Shown here piece by piece: positions 1 to 8,729 of a DNA stretch of 15,914 nt. Made by a program: the position numbers and the translations under genes. Below the pieces are notes generated by a model. That model did no database searches, was not told where the DNA came from, and saw only the letters and a program-made list of their open reading frames with translations. This stretch comes from Dipetalonema caudispina (Eukaryota > Nematoda > Chromadorea > Rhabditida > Onchocercidae). Location of the stretch: NCBI GenBank assembly GCA_013365325.1, contig JABVXV010000679.1:1-15914 (forward strand), in the 5' to 3' direction. The first letter of the stretch is position 1; each line of letters begins with the position of its first letter.

Positions 1-290
<290 letters not shown>

Positions 291-785
291 TAATAATCGC
301 CATCCTTATTAGTTTCATTTATTGAATTTGTTGTTGATTGCATTAATTAGTCAATCGAGCGATGTACGTATGCATAAAATATAATTCAATTTTCTTATCC
401 ATCCATTTTTTATTTCCTGTAATAATTTGAAAATTTTTCGAAAAAACGCTTCACCCATCCACCCACTCACTGTCTCATTATTATCATTCCTATTAATTAC
501 AATCATTATTGTTGACTGACATACTGTTCGAGTCGATCTACATCGAAAGCATTTATTTTAAAAAAATCCAATTAACTGATTGATTTTTAATTTAGTATTA
601 GCTGAATTTTTTCTTCGAATGAAATTCTACAGTGCTATTTGAAATGACATTTATCTTCTTTGTATTAGTTCTTCAGACACATTTTTCGTCGTTTAGGCAT
701 ATTCCATTGTTTACTTCATCTAAAAATTTTTCGAATTAGCATAAACAATCTTGTGAATTTCATTTCATCTTCTTTTCATAGCACA
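291..785. other. AT-rich spacer with one motif-dense patch
   Basis: No credible gene is visible. The only patch of higher complexity is about 285-380, which holds CATTAATTAG (341-350, a homeodomain-type TAATTA core), the palindrome TACGTA (365-370) and ATGCAT (370-375). Each is short enough to occur by chance. The rest is ordinary AT-rich DNA with scattered TTTCGAA-like words. Confidence 0.7.
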
Positions 786-809
786 TTTTTTTTTTTTTTT
801 TTTTTTTTT
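786..809. repeat. T24 homopolymer run
   Basis: A run of 24 T interrupts AT-rich spacer. It is the first of 39 A or T runs of 14 bases or more in the window. Poly(dA:dT) tracts of this length are stiff and known to disfavour nucleosomes; whether this one acts that way is unknown. Confidence 0.95.
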
Positions 810-1456
810 GGGTATTCATTTAAAGCATTTTAATGGTAACCATCATTACTTTTTTTTATTTATTTAGCAAGATTTAAATTTTTGTGAAATTTTGGAATTT
901 TGAAAAAAAAAAACTGAAATTTCACCTGAGATTGTTTATATACATATTAAAAAAAGGGAATCCATGAATTGCTTAAGTTTTTCAAAATTCCATTTTCTTT
1001 TTAACCTTTTAAAATAATTAAAAATTGCACTTTTGAATGATTGAATTTGAAACTTTTCAGAAACATTTCACTCTTTTCCTTTTTTTTCGAAGCCAATAAA
1101 ATAAGTAGCAATATCACATAGACAAATAATGATTACATACATTTATGCAAAAAAAAAAAAAAAAAATGGAAATAAAAACGAAATTAGCAAGTACAATGAT
1201 AATTAGAGATAACAGATAATAATTTTGCATACAAAAAGACAATATACAAATTAAAAGAATGATAAAATTTGACAGATAATTTTTAAAGCTAAAATTTTGA
1301 TAATAATTTGTTTAGATTGTAAATTTTAGTTGGTTAACTTTTAGTATGGCTATTTATTTCTTCCTCCATTTCCTCTCCGCTATTTTTACCTAATCGAAGA
1401 ATGAAAGAAAGAAAAGTTAAATGACTTATCGATGATTGATAGACTGTTGTTTGTGG
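810..1456. other. AT-rich spacer, nothing recognisable
   Basis: Unique AT-rich sequence containing an A18 run at 1149-1166 and shorter A runs. The open frames present are short and made of Lys, Asn, Ile and Phe, as expected from composition. I see no tRNA boxes, no hairpin with a GC-containing stem, and no splice-bounded exon. Confidence 0.7.
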
Positions 1457-1487
<31 letters not shown>

Positions 1488-1493
1488 CACACA
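1457..1493. repeat. A17 run fused to (AC)10 microsatellite
   Basis: Seventeen A (1457-1473) pass directly into ten AC units ending at 1493. It is the only CA/TG dinucleotide array in the window. An open frame running across it reads Lys then alternating Thr-His and is not a protein. Confidence 0.96.
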
Positions 1494-2472
1494 TTTCATA
1501 TAAACAACCATCTAACATTAACAATTATGTTCACATTTTATGTATATGCATGTATTTTTCTTTTTTTTTTTTATTTTTCGATTTAAATTTTACAACAAAA
1601 TTAATTTTATTCTTATATTAATTTGATTTTTATGTGTACATTTTGCTAAATGATTATTCAAAATGAGTTAAAGTTAGCATTATTGTTTAATTTCTTTTTT
1701 TTTTTCCCTTCTCTCTTTTCATCTTTTGAAATTAATATTTTAATTTCATTTTCTCATAGCATGGAATTTTATTTTCATGTTATTATGCATTTGATGCATA
1801 TGTATACATCTTTCAAAATTTTCTATCTAATTTTATGTGTTTATTTTTCAAATCTTTACATGAAAATTTAATTTTATGAAGGAAATTTGAAGGACCACCT
1901 AATATTTAAATGGAGAATTTTATACGCTTTACGTTGAACTTTTTTTGCGAATCAATTAGTAATTTATTTATTTACTTGGTCGTTTTTTTTTTAACTTTTC
2001 CAATCTAAATATTTTTAACTTATAAATTTGATTTTTTTTTTTAAATTTCCTCTCAACGAAATATTGTTTAGTACGTTTTAATGATAATTTCCTTAATTCT
2101 TAATTATGTAAAGTGAAATAATTCATTTTTCAATATAAATTAAAGGCCTATGAGATATGTAATTAACAATAATGGATAATATTTGACCAGAAATTTTAAT
2201 GACAATAGTTATTGTGTAAATTAATTTCATAATAAGATTAATTATTATAATGATATTATTACCAAAACAAAGAAAAAAAGAAAAAAAAAAAACAAATAAA
2301 AATTATTCACTGTAATCATACTAACAAATAGTTAACTTTTTCTTTGGAAAAAAATATTTTGAAATGTTGTAGAAGTTGTAAGGATGAGTTTGTAAAAAGA
2401 TTAATGGGTTAAATAAAATTTTTTATTATTCATGTTATTTTTTTGGTATGGAATTTGAAATGAAACGCAGAG
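1494..2472. other. AT-rich spacer, nothing recognisable
   Basis: About 1 kb of AT-rich DNA with T runs at 1561-1572 and 1695-1705 and an A12 run at 2281-2292. Open frames at 1436-1621 and 1650-1871 translate to Phe/Ile/Leu/Asn-rich strings through T runs, show no domain or conserved motif, and are treated as chance. Confidence 0.7.
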
Positions 2473-2520
2473 TTTTTTTTTTTTTTTTAATTCTTTTTCA
2501 TTTTTAAGAGAAAAAAAAAA
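2473..2520. repeat. T16 and A10 runs in inverted orientation
   Basis: T16 at 2473-2488 is followed 22 bases later by A10 at 2511-2520, so a single strand could fold into a short A-U hairpin. Minus-strand open frames over this region read Lys or Phe through the runs and are not credible genes. Confidence 0.85.
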
Positions 2521-2712
2521 GTTCGAATGAAATGAGGGAAGAAATGAAAATAGTTTGAAAAAGGATGAATAGAATTGATGAATCGAATCAAAAACTTTTC
2601 CATAGTTTTTCCATCTCTTCCTCTTCATCGTCACAAATACCCAAATACGGGATTTATTTCACTGAGCTTTTTAGCAAAATGATTAATGCTTTGCCTAAAG
2701 TTTTTGAAAAAT

Positions 2713-2832
2713 AAAAAAAAAAAAAAAAAAAAAAAAAGCACATTTTTATATGCAAAATGCTTACATATACAAACCACTCAAACAAAATACTTTTCTCTTT
2801 CCTTTTTTTTTTTCTTTCTTTCTTTCTTTTTT
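2713..2832. repeat. A25 run plus (CTTT)4 pyrimidine tract
   Basis: A25 lies at 2713-2737. A pure pyrimidine stretch follows at 2790-2832, containing an 11-T run and four CTTT units at 2814-2829. Overlapping open frames on both strands here (about 2654-2948) are read almost wholly from these low-complexity tracts. Confidence 0.9.
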
Positions 2833-2840
2833 GTTTTTCT

Positions 2841-3482
2841 CGCCTTAATTCATACAATTTATTTTCAAGCATACTCTCAATGTTTCGATTTTATGCTTTA
2901 AAAATGAAATTTTTATTTTTTATGTTAACTAAACTGTCGAATATTTGAATGTTTCGTTTTGTTTTATGATCAAATTATCCAATCCTTTCGCCAATCCTTT
3001 TTATCTTCTTTTTTCATTATCCTTCCCATTTCTACCTTCCTCATTTAATACCATTTCTGATATTATAAATTCAACATTTAATTGTTAAAAATGCAATCAG
3101 TTAAATGTATTATAATTTTTTCCAAATGATATATTTGATGGAAAAAGATAAATGTCATATAACATTTGATATGATATTAAATTAAATTTGTAATTTTATA
3201 CTCCCTTTTTTCTTTTCATTTATTTTTTTAATATTTTAACTAACTATACCTCAATCATTATCCTGAAATATATAATTTAATTCTGTAAAAGCAGTATCAA
3301 TGTTTGTTAGATTTGAAAAATTTCATTGATATATTTAAATTAAAAGTAAATAGTCAGTATAGCATTATGCAAATGTTATTTAGAAACTTCATTAACATTA
3401 TTATTATCTGTAATTTCTCAATCTAATAATGCGATTGTTTATTTGCAATCAAAAATATTTAAGAAACAAAAAAGGAAAGAAA
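2841..3482. other. AT-rich spacer, nothing recognisable
   Basis: Roughly 640 bases of AT-rich sequence with no run of 14 or more and no gene-like open frame. A small near-palindrome at 3150-3167 (AAATGT, six bases, ACATTT) is of a size expected by chance at this composition. Confidence 0.7.
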
Positions 3483-3637
3483 ATATGATAATGATAATAA
3501 TGATAATATGATGATGATAATAATGTTGATAATTATAATGAAAAAAATAGGAATGAAAGGGCAAGAAAAAAAAAAAAAAAAAAAAAAAAAACGGAATCAT
3601 TTTTTCAACATCATCATTATTATCATCATTATTTTAG
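3483..3637. repeat. GAT/AAT triplet array, A26 run, ATC/ATT triplet array
   Basis: The left part (3483-3540) is a degenerate (GATAAT/ATGATG)n array. A26 follows at 3566-3591. The right part (3607-3637) starts CAACATCATCATT and is an imperfect reverse complement of the left array's ATGATG and AATGTTG segment. The two arms could pair around the A run with a three-base bulge and several G-U or mismatch positions. This may be two independently arisen microsatellites; a related ATT/ATC array occurs at 7007-7071. Confidence 0.85.
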
Positions 3638-3689
3638 TACAAACAAAATGAAGTTAATTTTTGATGTAATATTGCAATTTAAAAGAGCT

Positions 3690-3790
3690 GTACTATCTTC
3701 CACTTTCCCTCTTTTCTTTCCTCTCATCAATTTCTACCTATTTTGTCCCTATCTTATCTTTTTTTTTTCCCCACCTTTCCTCTAACTGAA
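3690..3790. repeat. Pyrimidine-rich tract
   Basis: About 100 bases are dominated by C and T on the + strand, including CCACTTTCCCTCTTTTCTTT, a T10 run and CCCCACC. An open frame beginning here (3743) reads Ser/Phe/Pro from the pyrimidine bias and then Phe and Lys from downstream runs. It is not considered a gene. Confidence 0.8.
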
Positions 3791-3885
3791 AATCATCCTC
3801 AAATTGATTATAAATTTAATTTTTCAAACATTAAAATCGAAAGCTTTCATCATCTATTCCTTGACATTCTGCCCATTTTGCCCGG

Positions 3886-4044
3886 TTTTTTTTTTTTTTT
3901 TTTCATCTTTCCTATGCTTACCCCATCTTTTCATTTTCAACTTTCCATTACCCAAATTCTTGTTCCTTTCCAAAAAAAAAAAAGGAAAAAAAGATGACAT
4001 TTTTTTTTATTTCCCCCCAAAAAAAAAAAAAAAAAAAAAAAAAA
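3886..4044. repeat. T18, A11 and C6-A26 runs
   Basis: T18 lies at 3886-3903, an A11-GG-A6 purine stretch around 3972-3993, and C6 directly abutting A26 at 4013-4044. The dense packing of runs explains the long open frames crossing here on the + strand, which read as poly-Phe then poly-Lys. Confidence 0.93.
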
Positions 4045-4304
4045 GATTCATCCAAAACATTAACTTCAAAAAAGTAACAAATTCTTTTTTTTTTATGAAA
4101 TAATTATTATTTCGAAAAGAAAAAGAAAATGAAACGATCGTTCCATTTTTCTCTTCTCTTTTTTTTTTTAATTTCTTTTTTTGTTACAACAACAAATACT
4201 ATTACTGATTGAGTATCAAAAGAGAAGACACTAATAGTATTTAATAATATAATTTTAATGTGTTCTCCAATTATTGCAAACTACTTATATTAGTCCGTTT
4301 TTAA
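4045..4304. other. AT-rich spacer, nothing recognisable
   Basis: Short AT-rich stretch with T10 runs (4085-4094 and near 4160). GAAACGATCGTTCC around 4131-4144 holds the palindrome GAACGATCGTTC only imperfectly. No gene-like signal is present. Confidence 0.65.
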
Positions 4305-4309
4305 TTTTT

Positions 4310-4340
<31 letters not shown>

Positions 4341-4493
4341 CTTTCTTCTCATTCTGCTCCATTCTACTTTTCTTGTAATTCTTTTAAAATGATTTACCAC
4401 GTGTAATTTTAACGTCTACTGTGATGGTAATATTTGTTGCCGTGTTGTTAGTCTTTTTGTTATTGTTTTTTTTTTTTTTTTTTTTTTTTTTTT
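4305..4493. repeat. T26 and T28 homopolymer runs
   Basis: T26 at 4305-4330 and T28 at 4466-4493 bracket about 135 bases that include CACGTG (E-box palindrome, about 4398-4403) and TTG/GTT-rich triplets. Both runs have T on the + strand. Confidence 0.95.
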
Positions 4494-4660
4494 GTTCTTC
4501 CTCTTCTTTTTGTCATTATTATTGCCAAAATTGTTCTATTGTAGTTCTTATCTAGTTGATATGGCTATCAGTATTAGTTGTTACTATCATTGTTATTATT
4601 GTCGTAATAATTGTAACTTTCATCTATCCATCCAATCATTATTGTAATAACTTTAATGAT
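4415..4660. repeat. Degenerate GTT/ATT triplet-rich stretch
   Basis: On both sides of the T28 run the sequence is dominated by diverged GTT, ATT and ATC triplets (for example GTTGCCGTGTTGTTAG and GTTATTATTGTCGTAATAAT). A small hairpin, ATTATT-GTCGT-AATAAT, lies at 4595-4611. The look is that of an old trinucleotide array, similar in flavour but opposite in strand to the AAT/AAC-rich stretch at 15564-15780. Confidence 0.55.
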
Positions 4661-4960
4661 ACCAAATAATATGTAAATAATTTCAAAATGAAGTAATTTA
4701 GGAAATTATCTATTACATTTAATTTCGTAGAATATAAATTCTAAAATTAGAAATGAATATGTTGATATTATCCGAAATGACAATTAGCAATGTTTGTACA
4801 ATTATTTGCTGCTAATTTCTATCTTACTTTGTTTTTAACTAAAAAAGAGAAGAACTGGAAAGAAAAGATAAAATATAACTTCGAATTTTGGAACTTTTAG
4901 AAAATTTATAGTTGTTAATTTTTTCAATGCTATTTCCTTCCCTTTCCTCTTATAATTTTA

Positions 4961-5066
4961 TTATATCTTGCACTGCTACGCCTTTCGTTGGCTTGCAATC
5001 TTGCAACAAGCCCACGGATAAATAAGTTCCACAAATTTCAAATTACAACGGCATAGATTGGGAACT
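4961..5066. other. GC-richer island A
   Basis: Bases 4971-5070 count to 41 G or C of 100 by hand, about twice the surrounding level. The island contains a 6-bp perfect inverted repeat GGCTTG/CAAGCC (4990-4995 with 5007-5012) around an 11-base loop, and TTGCAA appears twice in tandem (4994-4999 and 5001-5006). The + strand has an open frame of about 45 codons ending in TAG, and the minus strand one of about 35 codons. Neither has an ATG-led start with clean splice sites or resembles a protein I know. It could be a diverged exon, a regulatory element or a short RNA. It is followed at once by A19 (5067-5085). Confidence 0.5.
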
Positions 5067-5268
5067 AAAAAAAAAAAAAAAAAAATTTCATTTCTCTCAT
5101 TTATTTCCAATAAATTGCTATGTTGGAAGAAGAAAAAACATTCCCTATTTTTTTGGATATGATATGACTAATTATAAATTTCGATATGAAGAAATGGAAG
5201 AAAAAAATATGCGAAAAAAAAAACGATGAAATCAAAATTATAAAATTTTTTATTTTTCTTTCTTAGTT
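5067..5268. other. A19 run and AT-rich spacer
   Basis: A19 at 5067-5085 abuts the GC-richer island. The following AT-rich sequence is increasingly purine-rich on the + strand and has no gene-like frame. Confidence 0.75.
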
Positions 5269-5475
5269 ATGAATAGAATAGAAAAAAAAAATTGAGAAAT
5301 AGAAAATTTAAATCAATTTTTCTCCAAATATATTAAAGAATACAAATGTAATTAGAATAAAATAAAACAGAATAAAATATGATAGTATGAAAAATATAAT
5401 ACGATAGAATAGAATAGAATGGAATAGGATAGTATTAAAAATGAAATCAAATAAAATGGTATAGAATAGAATGAA
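5269..5475 (+). repeat. Degenerate TAGAA pentamer repeat field
   Basis: Diverged copies of a TAGAA/GAATA pentamer recur: two at 5271-5283, looser AATAAAAT forms at 5353-5380, the clearest block at 5404-5432 (GATAGAATAGAATAGAATGG then AATAGGATAG), and two more at 5461-5473. The intervals are also A/G-rich with occasional T, so the field reads as an old, expanded and mutated pentanucleotide microsatellite. It carries no coding signal. Confidence 0.8.
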
Positions 5476-5476
5476 A

Positions 5477-5477
<1 letters not shown>

Positions 5478-5509
<32 letters not shown>

Positions 5510-5706
5510 AGTTACATGATTAATTAAATTGAACTATTAAAATTAGATCATTTTAGTTGGGAGAAAAAAAAAAAAAAAAAAAAAAAAAGAAATTGTTGTC
5601 CCACCTTCTCTCATTCCACACTCTTTCCACTTCACCTTTTTCTTCTCCTCCTTTTCATCCTCTCTTTTCCATCCAAAAATTAAAAAAAAAAAAAAAAAAA
5701 AAAAAA
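5478..5706. repeat. A30, A25, pyrimidine tract, A25 cluster
   Basis: A30 (5478-5507), A25 (5564-5588) and A25 (5682-5706) sit within 230 bases. Between the last two lies a C/T-rich stretch (5597-5675) with hardly any G, so purine and pyrimidine strand bias flips twice over short distances. The longest open frame in the window (5557-5886, +) starts in a TTG codon here and reads poly-Lys through two of the runs. Confidence 0.93.
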
Positions 5707-5964
5707 TTTTTAGGGAACTTTCTAAAGTTTGTATTGAAGAGATGGAAGAGAAATGCTAGGACAATCTTCCCTTTCAAAAGCGCCTCATTCGATGAAAACG
5801 CGCCCGTGGAACAACCATTTATTGTAATACTACAGAAATCAAGCTACAAGTATACTTCCTCCTTACATTACAAAAACACATTTTGATGAATGTTTGAATC
5901 CATCTCGATTAATTCTTATAGTTCCATTCGATACCTGTCATTTTACCTGATAGTAGTACACCAT
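5658..5964 (-). CDS. Possible two-exon minus-strand gene model, unidentified
   Basis: On the minus strand an ATG at 5964-5962 begins MVYYYQ and ends exactly at a good donor, CAG/GTAAAA (intron from 5946). An acceptor-like CTTGTAG ends at 5844, giving a 103-base intron. The next frame is in phase and open for 62 codons to TGA at 5657-5655. It begins LDFCSITINGCSTGAFSSNE, continues with a hydrophobic IVLAFLFHLF stretch, then reads eight Phe from the A25 run at 5682-5706. The Phe run and lack of any recognised domain argue against a functional protein, and the acceptor has a poor pyrimidine tract. It competes with the + strand open frame over the same bases. I regard it as a hypothesis only. Confidence 0.12.
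5714..5886 (+). CDS. Possible exon-like open frame in island B, unidentified
   Basis: Bases 5714-5884 count to 63 G or C of 171 (about 37%), well above the surroundings. A + frame stays open from just after an acceptor-like AATTTTTAG (AG at 5712-5713) to TGA at 5884-5886. That gives about 57 residues of mixed composition, including FVLKRWKRNARTIFPFKSAS then FDENAPVEQPFIVI, with codons such as GCC, AGC, CCC and GTG that are rare elsewhere here. There is no ATG in this part, so it could only be a terminal exon. I recognise no family or motif. The minus strand is also open over the same bases (see 5658-5964), so strand and coding status are undecided. A conserved non-coding element is an equal alternative. 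Confidence 0.15.
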
Positions 5965-6730
5965 TTTTACCGATGGAAGAAGAGGAAAAAGAATGGTAAC
6001 AGTTTTTGATATGTATGGCTTATTTTTACACTAATTTCATCTTCCTTTTTTATAAAATTTCAAATTTTAAAAGCAATTTTAACAATGAAATATATAGAAT
6101 GCATAAAATTATCGTTATTGATCAATATATTTTTTTTTATTAATGAATTCGACGTAAAAATTTTCATTTTTTTTTTTTTTTTCTACATCTTAAAAAATGG
6201 CAAATAATTTGTAAAAAATTATCAAAATGTATCATTAGCATATATTTGCTCCTATCACATTTCAATTCTCATCGTTTTCTACAACTTTGTAATGTTATAT
6301 CTGCAACGGTTAAATAAACATTTACACTGCCAAACATAATATGATGATTGATTTCTTTCATCCAGATTATTGCATTCATGTTGACTTCTTGTTTTATTTT
6401 TTTTTTATTTTTTATTTTTTTTTTTTTTTTTTTTTTGTATGCACTTACATTGAAATTTCATGTCAAATTCTTTAAATTCAATTTTAAATTCCTTTCTTTG
6501 AATCTTATTTGAAGAGTATTATGCTGTACATTAAATGTAACTCAAATACTATGTTATCAGAAATATATCAAACAAATTATTTCCATCAAATTTAATATAA
6601 TATTCAAAATTATTTAATTTAACTTTTATATAATAATCATTTCCACTTATATTAATATTTTGCTAATGCTAATTTAATCTTCCATCATTATAATATTAAC
6701 ATTTCTATTTTGTTTTAGTTCTTTTCGCCC
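5965..6730. other. AT-rich spacer with T16 and T22 runs
   Basis: T16 at 6167-6182 and T22 at 6415-6436 interrupt AT-rich sequence. A slightly more complex patch at 6240-6390 has a 43-codon + frame (6208-6333) with no plausible start. It is of a length expected by chance. Nothing else is recognisable. Confidence 0.7.
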
Positions 6731-6754
6731 TTTTTTTTCCCCCCCCCCTCCCCT
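6728..6754. repeat. T8-C10-T-C4 pyrimidine block
   Basis: CCC is followed by T8 (6731-6738), C10 (6739-6748), T and C4 (6750-6753). The complementary strand carries G4-A-G10. C or G runs of this length are exceptional in this window, where the next longest are C7 at 14096-14102 and C6 at 4013-4018. The block could adopt unusual structure or simply be a polymerase-slippage product. Confidence 0.9.
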
Positions 6755-6783
6755 ATGAATTAATGAAAATTAATGTTTTATGG

Positions 6784-6798
6784 TTTTTTTTTTTTTTT
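6784..6798. repeat. T15 homopolymer run
   Basis: Fifteen T on the + strand, 30 bases after the C10 block. It is followed by about 200 bases of AT-rich spacer with no gene-like feature. Confidence 0.93.
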
Positions 6799-7006
6799 CT
6801 TATTGTTCAAATTTGAGAAGTGGAACATTTGGTTGATGTATATGCCTGTTATATTTTATTCCATTTATTAAATACTTATTTAATGAAAGCTTATGGAAAG
6901 TGGGAAATAAAAAAAGAAAAAATAAAGAAAGATAGTAGACGAAAACCAGCTATTTTCCATTTGGCATTTAAAATAATTTCTTGGTTGTGAACGGAAACAA
7001 AAGTGG

Positions 7007-7071
7007 TATTATTATCATTATCATCATTATCATTATTATTTTTATTATTATTATTATCATTATTATTCATA
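7007..7071. repeat. ATT/ATC triplet microsatellite
   Basis: About 65 bases of imperfect ATT units with ATC variants. Read on the minus strand it gives Asn/Asp repeats, which explains the 95-codon minus open frame at 6891-7178 (an NNNDNDDNDNN-type stretch). That frame otherwise lacks any recognisable domain and uses a (CTTTT)n tract for its Lys/Arg/Glu-rich start, so it is not called as a gene. Confidence 0.92.
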
Positions 7072-7152
7072 TGTATGTAATAATGGGACAATGTTATGTG
7101 TAATTGAAAAAATTTATACAAATTTTTTAAGTCGTGCCAGTGCCATTCATTT

Positions 7153-7220
7153 CTTTTCTTTTCTTTTCTTTTCCTCATTCTTTTTTATTTGAAATAATTT
7201 TCTTTTTTTTTTTTTTTTTT
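7153..7220. repeat. (CTTTT)4 microsatellite and T18 run
   Basis: Four CTTTT units occupy 7153-7172, followed by AT-rich sequence and T18 at 7203-7220. The pentamer is unrelated in sequence to the TAGAA field at 5.3-5.5 kb. Confidence 0.92.
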
Positions 7221-7914
7221 CAAATTAAAAGTATTATATCAATTTGTTGATGATTAAATGCTTTAATTGTATTGTATTCATCGATCTATCAAGTTACATT
7301 CTGAACAATTTCAATCATTTCGAGCAAATTGCTACATACTTAAAGTGTAATGTTATTTTTAAACTTTTCTTCTGTTTATTACAGTTTGCATTTTTAGTAT
7401 CTTTTATTCAACATTAACTTTGTTAAATTTTGTTCAACCAAATTTGTGCCAAACATTGATTACATCAAATATTAAGGAATTAATTCTTCTTCTCATACAT
7501 TTTTAATTTTCTTACTTATCCAATTTTTCTTTTTTTTTTCTATTTTTTTTCCCTAATGTAACTGTCACAAACAATAAACATCACTGGGTGAAGTATGTTG
7601 CGAACAATTAAGTTAGAAATGGTTCAAATTAATTTGTCTAAATACCATAAGAAAAAAGTAGAAAAAATAAATTAGCTTAATTGGCTTACCAAATATTAGA
7701 AATGTTTTCATAAAATAATGTCAATATTAAATTGTTTTTGTATAAAGATGTTTTTAAAAAAAGCATTAATGATTTAATTTGAATTTTGAAAGAATGCAAA
7801 AGTAAGATGGAGGAAAAAAAAGTGCAAATTTAAAATTTAAAATAATCTATTAAAAAAAAAAGTTAAGTAAACAAATTAATAACCATACCAAATGATGAAT
7901 TAAATTTTTAAAGC
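7221..7914. other. AT-rich spacer, nothing recognisable
   Basis: Nearly 700 bases with no long homopolymer until its end. A more complex patch around 7560-7610 contains the short frame NNKHHWVKYVANN. It follows a T-rich stretch but has no AG acceptor or start codon in position, so it is not supported as an exon. Confidence 0.7.
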
Positions 7915-7939
7915 TTTTTTTTTTTTTTTTTTTTTTTTT
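7915..7939. repeat. T25 homopolymer run
   Basis: Twenty-five T preceded by the HindIII-like word AAGC. It is part of the T-only series that runs from about 6.1 to 8.6 kb. Confidence 0.95.
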
Positions 7940-8100
7940 GTCTTTTTTGTTGTATGCAAATAATTTCCTTAATATGAGATAAAAAGTACAGTTACAGATC
8001 TTTTATTTTCACATTTTTTCTTTGTACTTTAAAATAATTTACCATGTAAAAGTCATAAAAATGAATTGCTATTTTGTATTAAAATTACATTTTTCATTAA

Positions 8101-8168
8101 AATTAACAGCAAAACCTTTTTGATATTATCTCTTTTTCCTTCAATCCTTTTGTGGTTCCTCCTCACTT

Positions 8169-8208
<40 letters not shown>

Positions 8209-8217
8209 ATCAATAGG
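8101..8217. repeat. Pyrimidine-rich tract ending in T46
   Basis: A C/T-rich stretch (TCTCTTTTTCCTTCAATCC and CCTCCTCACTTCCC) leads into 46 consecutive T at 8172-8217, the longest homopolymer in the window. No copy of the sequence before the run is seen just after it, so I see no target-site duplication that would mark it as the tail of a minus-strand retroposon. Confidence 0.95.
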
Positions 8218-8429
8218 TTATTGAAATCGTTCCTATCCAGTTTATATATTACAGATATTTTCATTAATTTATTTTTAATTTAAAATTTTTTTTAATTTCT
8301 TTTAATTCTTTTTTTCTTTTCTTTTTTTTTTTTTTTGTTGTGCTTGAATAAAGAATGTAATGAAATAAAATTGTATGATATATTCTTCTTACCTTTTTTT
8401 CTTGAAAACATTGCAATTAGTATAAATAC
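8218..8429. other. AT-rich spacer with T15 run
   Basis: AT-rich sequence with T15 at 8322-8336. AATAAAGAATGTAATG at 8348-8363 holds a polyadenylation-type AATAAA word, which is non-diagnostic here because the word is frequent at this composition. Confidence 0.65.
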
Positions 8430-8444
8430 ATATATATATATATA
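8430..8444. repeat. (AT)7 microsatellite
   Basis: Alternating AT covers 15 bases and continues into an ATACATACATATGCATAT variant stretch to about 8458. Confidence 0.9.
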
Positions 8445-8535
8445 CATACATATGCATATTTTTTCTATTCATACATTACCATGTAAATAATTTCAATTTT
8501 AATTTAATTCCCTGATCAAAATCATTTATCGTACG

Positions 8536-8564
8536 AAAGAGAGACAAAGAGAGAGAGAGAGAGA
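8536..8564. repeat. (GA)8 microsatellite
   Basis: GAAAGAGAGACAAA leads into eight GA units at 8549-8564. A CTCTCTCGCTC stretch at 8582-8593 could pair with it in a short hairpin. GA arrays can bind GAGA-type factors in insects, but that is speculative here. The minus-strand frame at 8476-8787 reads this array as alternating Ser-Leu and the nearby runs as Phe and Lys, so it is not a gene. Confidence 0.9.
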
Positions 8565-8602
8565 AAGAAAACATTCTTTCTACTCTCTCGCTCATATTAC
8601 CA

Positions 8603-8729
8603 TTTTTTTTTTTTTTTTTTATGCATTTTTTAAATTTCATAATTATTTTCATGCACTTCAAAAAAAAAAAAAAGTGAAAAAAAAAAAAAACTCCGATTTT
8701 TGTTATAATTGGATGAAAAAAAAAAAAAA
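8603..8729. repeat. T18 followed by three A14 runs
   Basis: T18 (8603-8620) is followed by A14 at 8660-8673, A14 at 8677-8690 and A14 at 8716-8729. The arrangement could fold as a simple A-T hairpin on either strand. It is the main exception to the T-only trend of the central region. Confidence 0.92.

Noticed and set aside
524..540. GTTCGAGTC word resembling a tRNA B box
   Set aside because: The flanking bases do not form a five-pair T stem and no A box lies upstream, so a tRNA is not supported.
685..700. TTTAGGC word like the nematode telomere unit TTAGGC
   Set aside because: A single copy only; no array.
3150..3167. Near-palindrome AAATGT-CATATA-ACATTT
   Set aside because: A six-base AT-rich stem is expected many times by chance in this sequence.
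5557..5713. First half of the longest open frame, as a Lys-rich protein
   Set aside because: It starts at TTG and reads poly-Lys through A25 runs and Ser/Pro/Phe/Leu through a C/T tract. It is a composition artefact.
6208..6336. 43-codon hydrophobic + frame without a start
   Set aside because: No acceptor or start codon is in position, and frames of this length are common at this composition.
6891..7178. 95-codon minus-strand frame with an Asn/Asp repeat
   Set aside because: The Asn/Asp part is the ATT/ATC microsatellite and the Lys/Arg/Glu start is the CTTTT tract; no unique domain remains.
8172..8217. T46 as the tail of a minus-strand retroposon
   Set aside because: No target-site duplication, no internal RNA-polymerase-III boxes and no reverse-transcriptase remnant were seen beside it.
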